From assembly GCA_012329085.1 (NCBI GenBank), contig JAAXQB010000305.1, forward strand, positions 1 to 8,709: DNA of 8,709 nucleotides, given 5' to 3'. The stretch comes from Methanosarcinales archaeon. Lineage in GTDB: Archaea; Halobacteriota; Methanosarcinia; Methanosarcinales; Methanosarcinaceae. The notes below the pieces were generated by a model that was given only the letters and a program-made list of their open reading frames with translations, ran no database searches and was not told the origin of the DNA. Positions 6,947-8,709 of this stretch are shown here, piece by piece (position 1 is the stretch's first letter; each line of letters starts with the position of its first letter). Position numbers and translations under genes: made by a program.

Positions 6947-8086
6947 TTATTTTTCACGAGCTTTATATTTATCCATTATTTTAAGTGTTTTGTCAATGGG
7001 TAAAGCTTTCATTATTCGTCCTTTTTGCCCTTTCATATCTTCTGCCATAAATAGAGAATTATAAATAGCCTCTTCGGTGGCTTCTACAACGGCTAAAAAA
7101 AGCGGAGACATATAATCATTAGGTACGTCTATAATTTTTCTTTCTATTTCTTTGGAATTATATGGTATTCGAAGTGCCGGATTTGTGCTAAAAGCGATAC
7201 TATAATCGCCACTTCCGTTCGATGAGAAAGACCCAACTTTACCGAATGCTAAAAACGAACGTTTTGCCAACCTCTTTAAATTTCTAGCAGATAATGGTGC
7301 ATCGGTAGCAATGATAATCATACACGAACCATCAACTACATAAGGCACATCTTCTGCCATATAAAAATTATTTAGTTCTTCACCAACAGGTGCACCGTTT
7401 ATGGTTAATATGCCTCCAAAGTTGGTTTGTACAAGAACACCTACTGTATAGCTTCCTTTATCTTTTGGTAAAACTCTTGATGAAGTACCAATACCTCCTT
7501 TAAATCCTAAAGCTCTCGTGCCTGTTCCTGCACCAACATTACCTTCTTGAATATTTATTGTGGTAGCATTTTCTATGGCTTCTATAACATCTGAACTTTT
7601 TACATGCCGTCCTCTAATATCATTGAGCCAACCATCATTGGTTTCGCCAACTACTGGATTTACCGACCTAATTTTCTTATTTTCAGGAATGGACAAGGTG
7701 TAATCAACCAAAGCATTAGCTACCAAAAAAGCATTAAGTGTATTGGTTAAAGCAATAGGCGTTTCAATATTACCGAGTTCTTCAATTTGGGTAAACCCGA
7801 TTGCTTTTCCAAATCCGTTGCCAACAAAAACGGCTGCTGGCACTTTTTGTTGAAATATATTTTCTTGATGAGGCAAAATAATAGTAACTCCCGAACGAAT
7901 TGAATCACCAATTATAAGTGTTTTATGCCCTACTGAAACGCCTTTTACATCTGTTATAGCATTTAAATTACCAGGTGTTAGAATTCCAGGTTTAATGCCA
8001 AAATCTCTTGCTCTCCCCTTATTTTGAGCTAGAGAATCATTAACAGAAATGAATAACGCACTAAATACAAGTAGGTATTTAAACAT
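6947..8086 (-). CDS. Exported P1-family aminopeptidase (DmpA/BapA type, N-terminal nucleophile hydrolase)
   Basis: The sequence matches the L-aminopeptidase D-Ala-esterase/amidase DmpA and beta-peptidyl aminopeptidase BapA. These release N-terminal residues, including D-Ala, Gly or beta-amino acids, from short peptides and amides. Residues 1-20 are a signal peptide (cleavage after SLA-20), so the enzyme is probably periplasmic. The mature protein starts with RARDFGIKPGILTPGNLNAI (25-44) and DVKGVSVGH (46-54). ETNDGWLND (148-156) and EGNVGAGTGTRALGFKGG (181-198) follow. TNFGGILTINGAPVG (221-235) includes Asn222, equivalent to the DmpA oxyanion Asn. The precursor is expected to cleave itself at Gly253-Ser254 (DGSCM), exposing Ser254 as the nucleophile of the small subunit, which continues with IIIATDAPL. 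At 379 residues it looks full length. It starts 3 nt after the racemase stop. Confidence 0.93.
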   Translation of the reverse strand: MFKYLLVFSALFISVNDSLAQNKGRARDFGIKPGILTPGNLNAITDVKGVSVGHKTLIIGDSIRSGVTIILPHQENIFQQKVPAAVFVGNGFGKAIGFTQIEELGNIETPIALTNTLNAFLVANALVDYTLSIPENKKIRSVNPVVGETNDGWLNDIRGRHVKSSDVIEAIENATTINIQEGNVGAGTGTRALGFKGGIGTSSRVLPKDKGSYTVGVLVQTNFGGILTINGAPVGEELNNFYMAEDVPYVVDGSCMIIIATDAPLSARNLKRLAKRSFLAFGKVGSFSSNGSGDYSIAFSTNPALRIPYNSKEIERKIIDVPNDYMSPLFLAVVEATEEAIYNSLFMAEDMKGQKGRIMKALPIDKTLKIMDKYKAREK

Positions 8087-8089
8087 AAT

Positions 8090-8709
8090 TTAAATTGGTT
8101 TTAATTTATCGGGAGTTGATTGTTTTATTAAAGACCTTGCAAGAATATTGGTTGGGTCAATGGTTATCATATTATATATTTTTTCTTCAGTAATAGCAAG
8201 GGGAATTTCGGTACAACCGAGTATTACCACTTCTGCACCTTGATTTTTTAAATACAAAGCACCTTGTAATAAACTCTCTTTCGCTTTTGGGTGGATAGCG
8301 TTAGCGGTAGATTTAATGCCATATTTGGGATGGTAAATGGCTGGGTGTATTATGTTTTTTTGCATTTCAATAGTAGGTATAATCACTTTGTACCCATTTA
8401 ATTTTAACGATTTATTATACACTTCACTTTTATAAGTCCCTGTTGTTGATAATACGCCAACTTTGGTAATATTTGGATAGTTATTAGAAATATACATAAC
8501 GGTCTCTTCTATCATGTTCAATAGCTTAATAGATAGTTTATTTGCTTTTAGCTCATTTTTTATCAAACCAAAAATTTCTTTTGAATGAGCAGTATTACAA
8601 GGAATACCAGCTATTGTTGCACCTACATCTTGTAGTTTTTTAAGTATCTTAATAATGGCAAAAGCAGGATTTGTTTTAATTGTACCCAATAAGTATTCTG
8701 TTCTATCTC
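8090..8709 (-). CDS. Aspartate/glutamate racemase family protein (N-terminus outside window)
   Basis: This cofactor-independent PLP-free racemase family interconverts L- and D-aspartate or glutamate (or related acids) using two cysteines as acid/base. Both are present: Cys in GIPCNTAH (codon 8599-8597) and Cys in LGCTEIPLA (codon 8215-8213). VGVLSTTGTYKS and the end IDPTNILARSLI are family-typical. The frame stays open to base 8709 as DRTEYLLGTIKTNP, and DRTEYLL belongs to the conserved core, so the TTG at 8689 is not the start. About 40-50 N-terminal residues, including the glycine-rich first strand, lie beyond the window. Substrate choice within the family cannot be read from sequence; aspartate is the usual annotation. 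It is cytoplasmic by family knowledge and is the first visible gene of the unit with the three exported hydrolases. Confidence 0.92.
   Translation of the reverse strand, partial: DRTEYLLGTIKTNPAFAIIKILKKLQDVGATIAGIPCNTAHSKEIFGLIKNELKANKLSIKLLNMIEETVMYISNNYPNITKVGVLSTTGTYKSEVYNKSLKLNGYKVIIPTIEMQKNIIHPAIYHPKYGIKSTANAIHPKAKESLLQGALYLKNQGAEVVILGCTEIPLAITEEKIYNMITIDPTNILARSLIKQSTPDKLKPI

Noticed and set aside
5759..7064. Plus-strand open frames inside the serine hydrolase and P1 peptidase genes
   Set aside because: They are antisense to conserved catalytic domains and have Phe/Ile/Cys-rich composition expected of shadows.
8687..8689. TTG as start codon of the racemase gene
   Set aside because: Conserved racemase sequence (DRTEYLL) continues in frame upstream to the window edge, so the gene is simply cut by the window.

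Overview
The window is AT-rich DNA with the look of a Bacteroidota chromosome, most likely Flavobacteriia. Gene starts lack clear Shine-Dalgarno sites and mostly sit in an A/T context ending ATT-ATG. A TAATTTTG element of the Bacteroidota -7 type precedes nadA. The secreted proteins carry short signal peptides ending in ..AQ or ..GQ, and protein sequence style and intergenic repeats fit the group. No RNA gene, insertion sequence, CRISPR array or phage gene was seen.

Layout. (1) 1-404, plus strand: the 3' end of a DNA/RNA non-specific endonuclease gene cut by the window edge. (2) 405-977: a gene-poor stretch between convergent genes. It holds heptad and 22-bp degenerate repeats, a possible terminator and one doubtful small membrane-protein ORF. 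(3) 978-3558, minus strand: nadA and nadB separated by 1 nt, making quinolinate from L-aspartate and dihydroxyacetone phosphate for de novo NAD synthesis. A putative promoter lies just upstream of nadA. (4) 3710-8709, minus strand: four genes with gaps of 3, 6 and 9 nt. In transcription order they are an Asp/Glu racemase family gene (5' end beyond the window), an exported P1-family (DmpA/BapA-type) N-terminal-nucleophile aminopeptidase, an exported serine hydrolase with SxxK/YxN/HTG motifs and a DUF3471-like tail, and a second exported serine hydrolase with SxxK/YxN/HGG motifs and two small C-terminal domains.

The most interesting feature is this four-gene unit. The two enzyme classes historically described as D-aminopeptidases in Ochrobactrum anthropi, DmpA (family P1) and DAP (penicillin-recognising serine hydrolase family), both have relatives here, next to an amino-acid racemase. 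I infer a pathway in which unusual peptides (D-residue, beta- or iso-linked) are cut outside the cytoplasmic membrane, and the released amino acid is taken up and racemised inside. nadAB lie directly downstream on the same strand, and NadB consumes L-aspartate, so a D-Asp to L-Asp to NAD link is possible but speculative.
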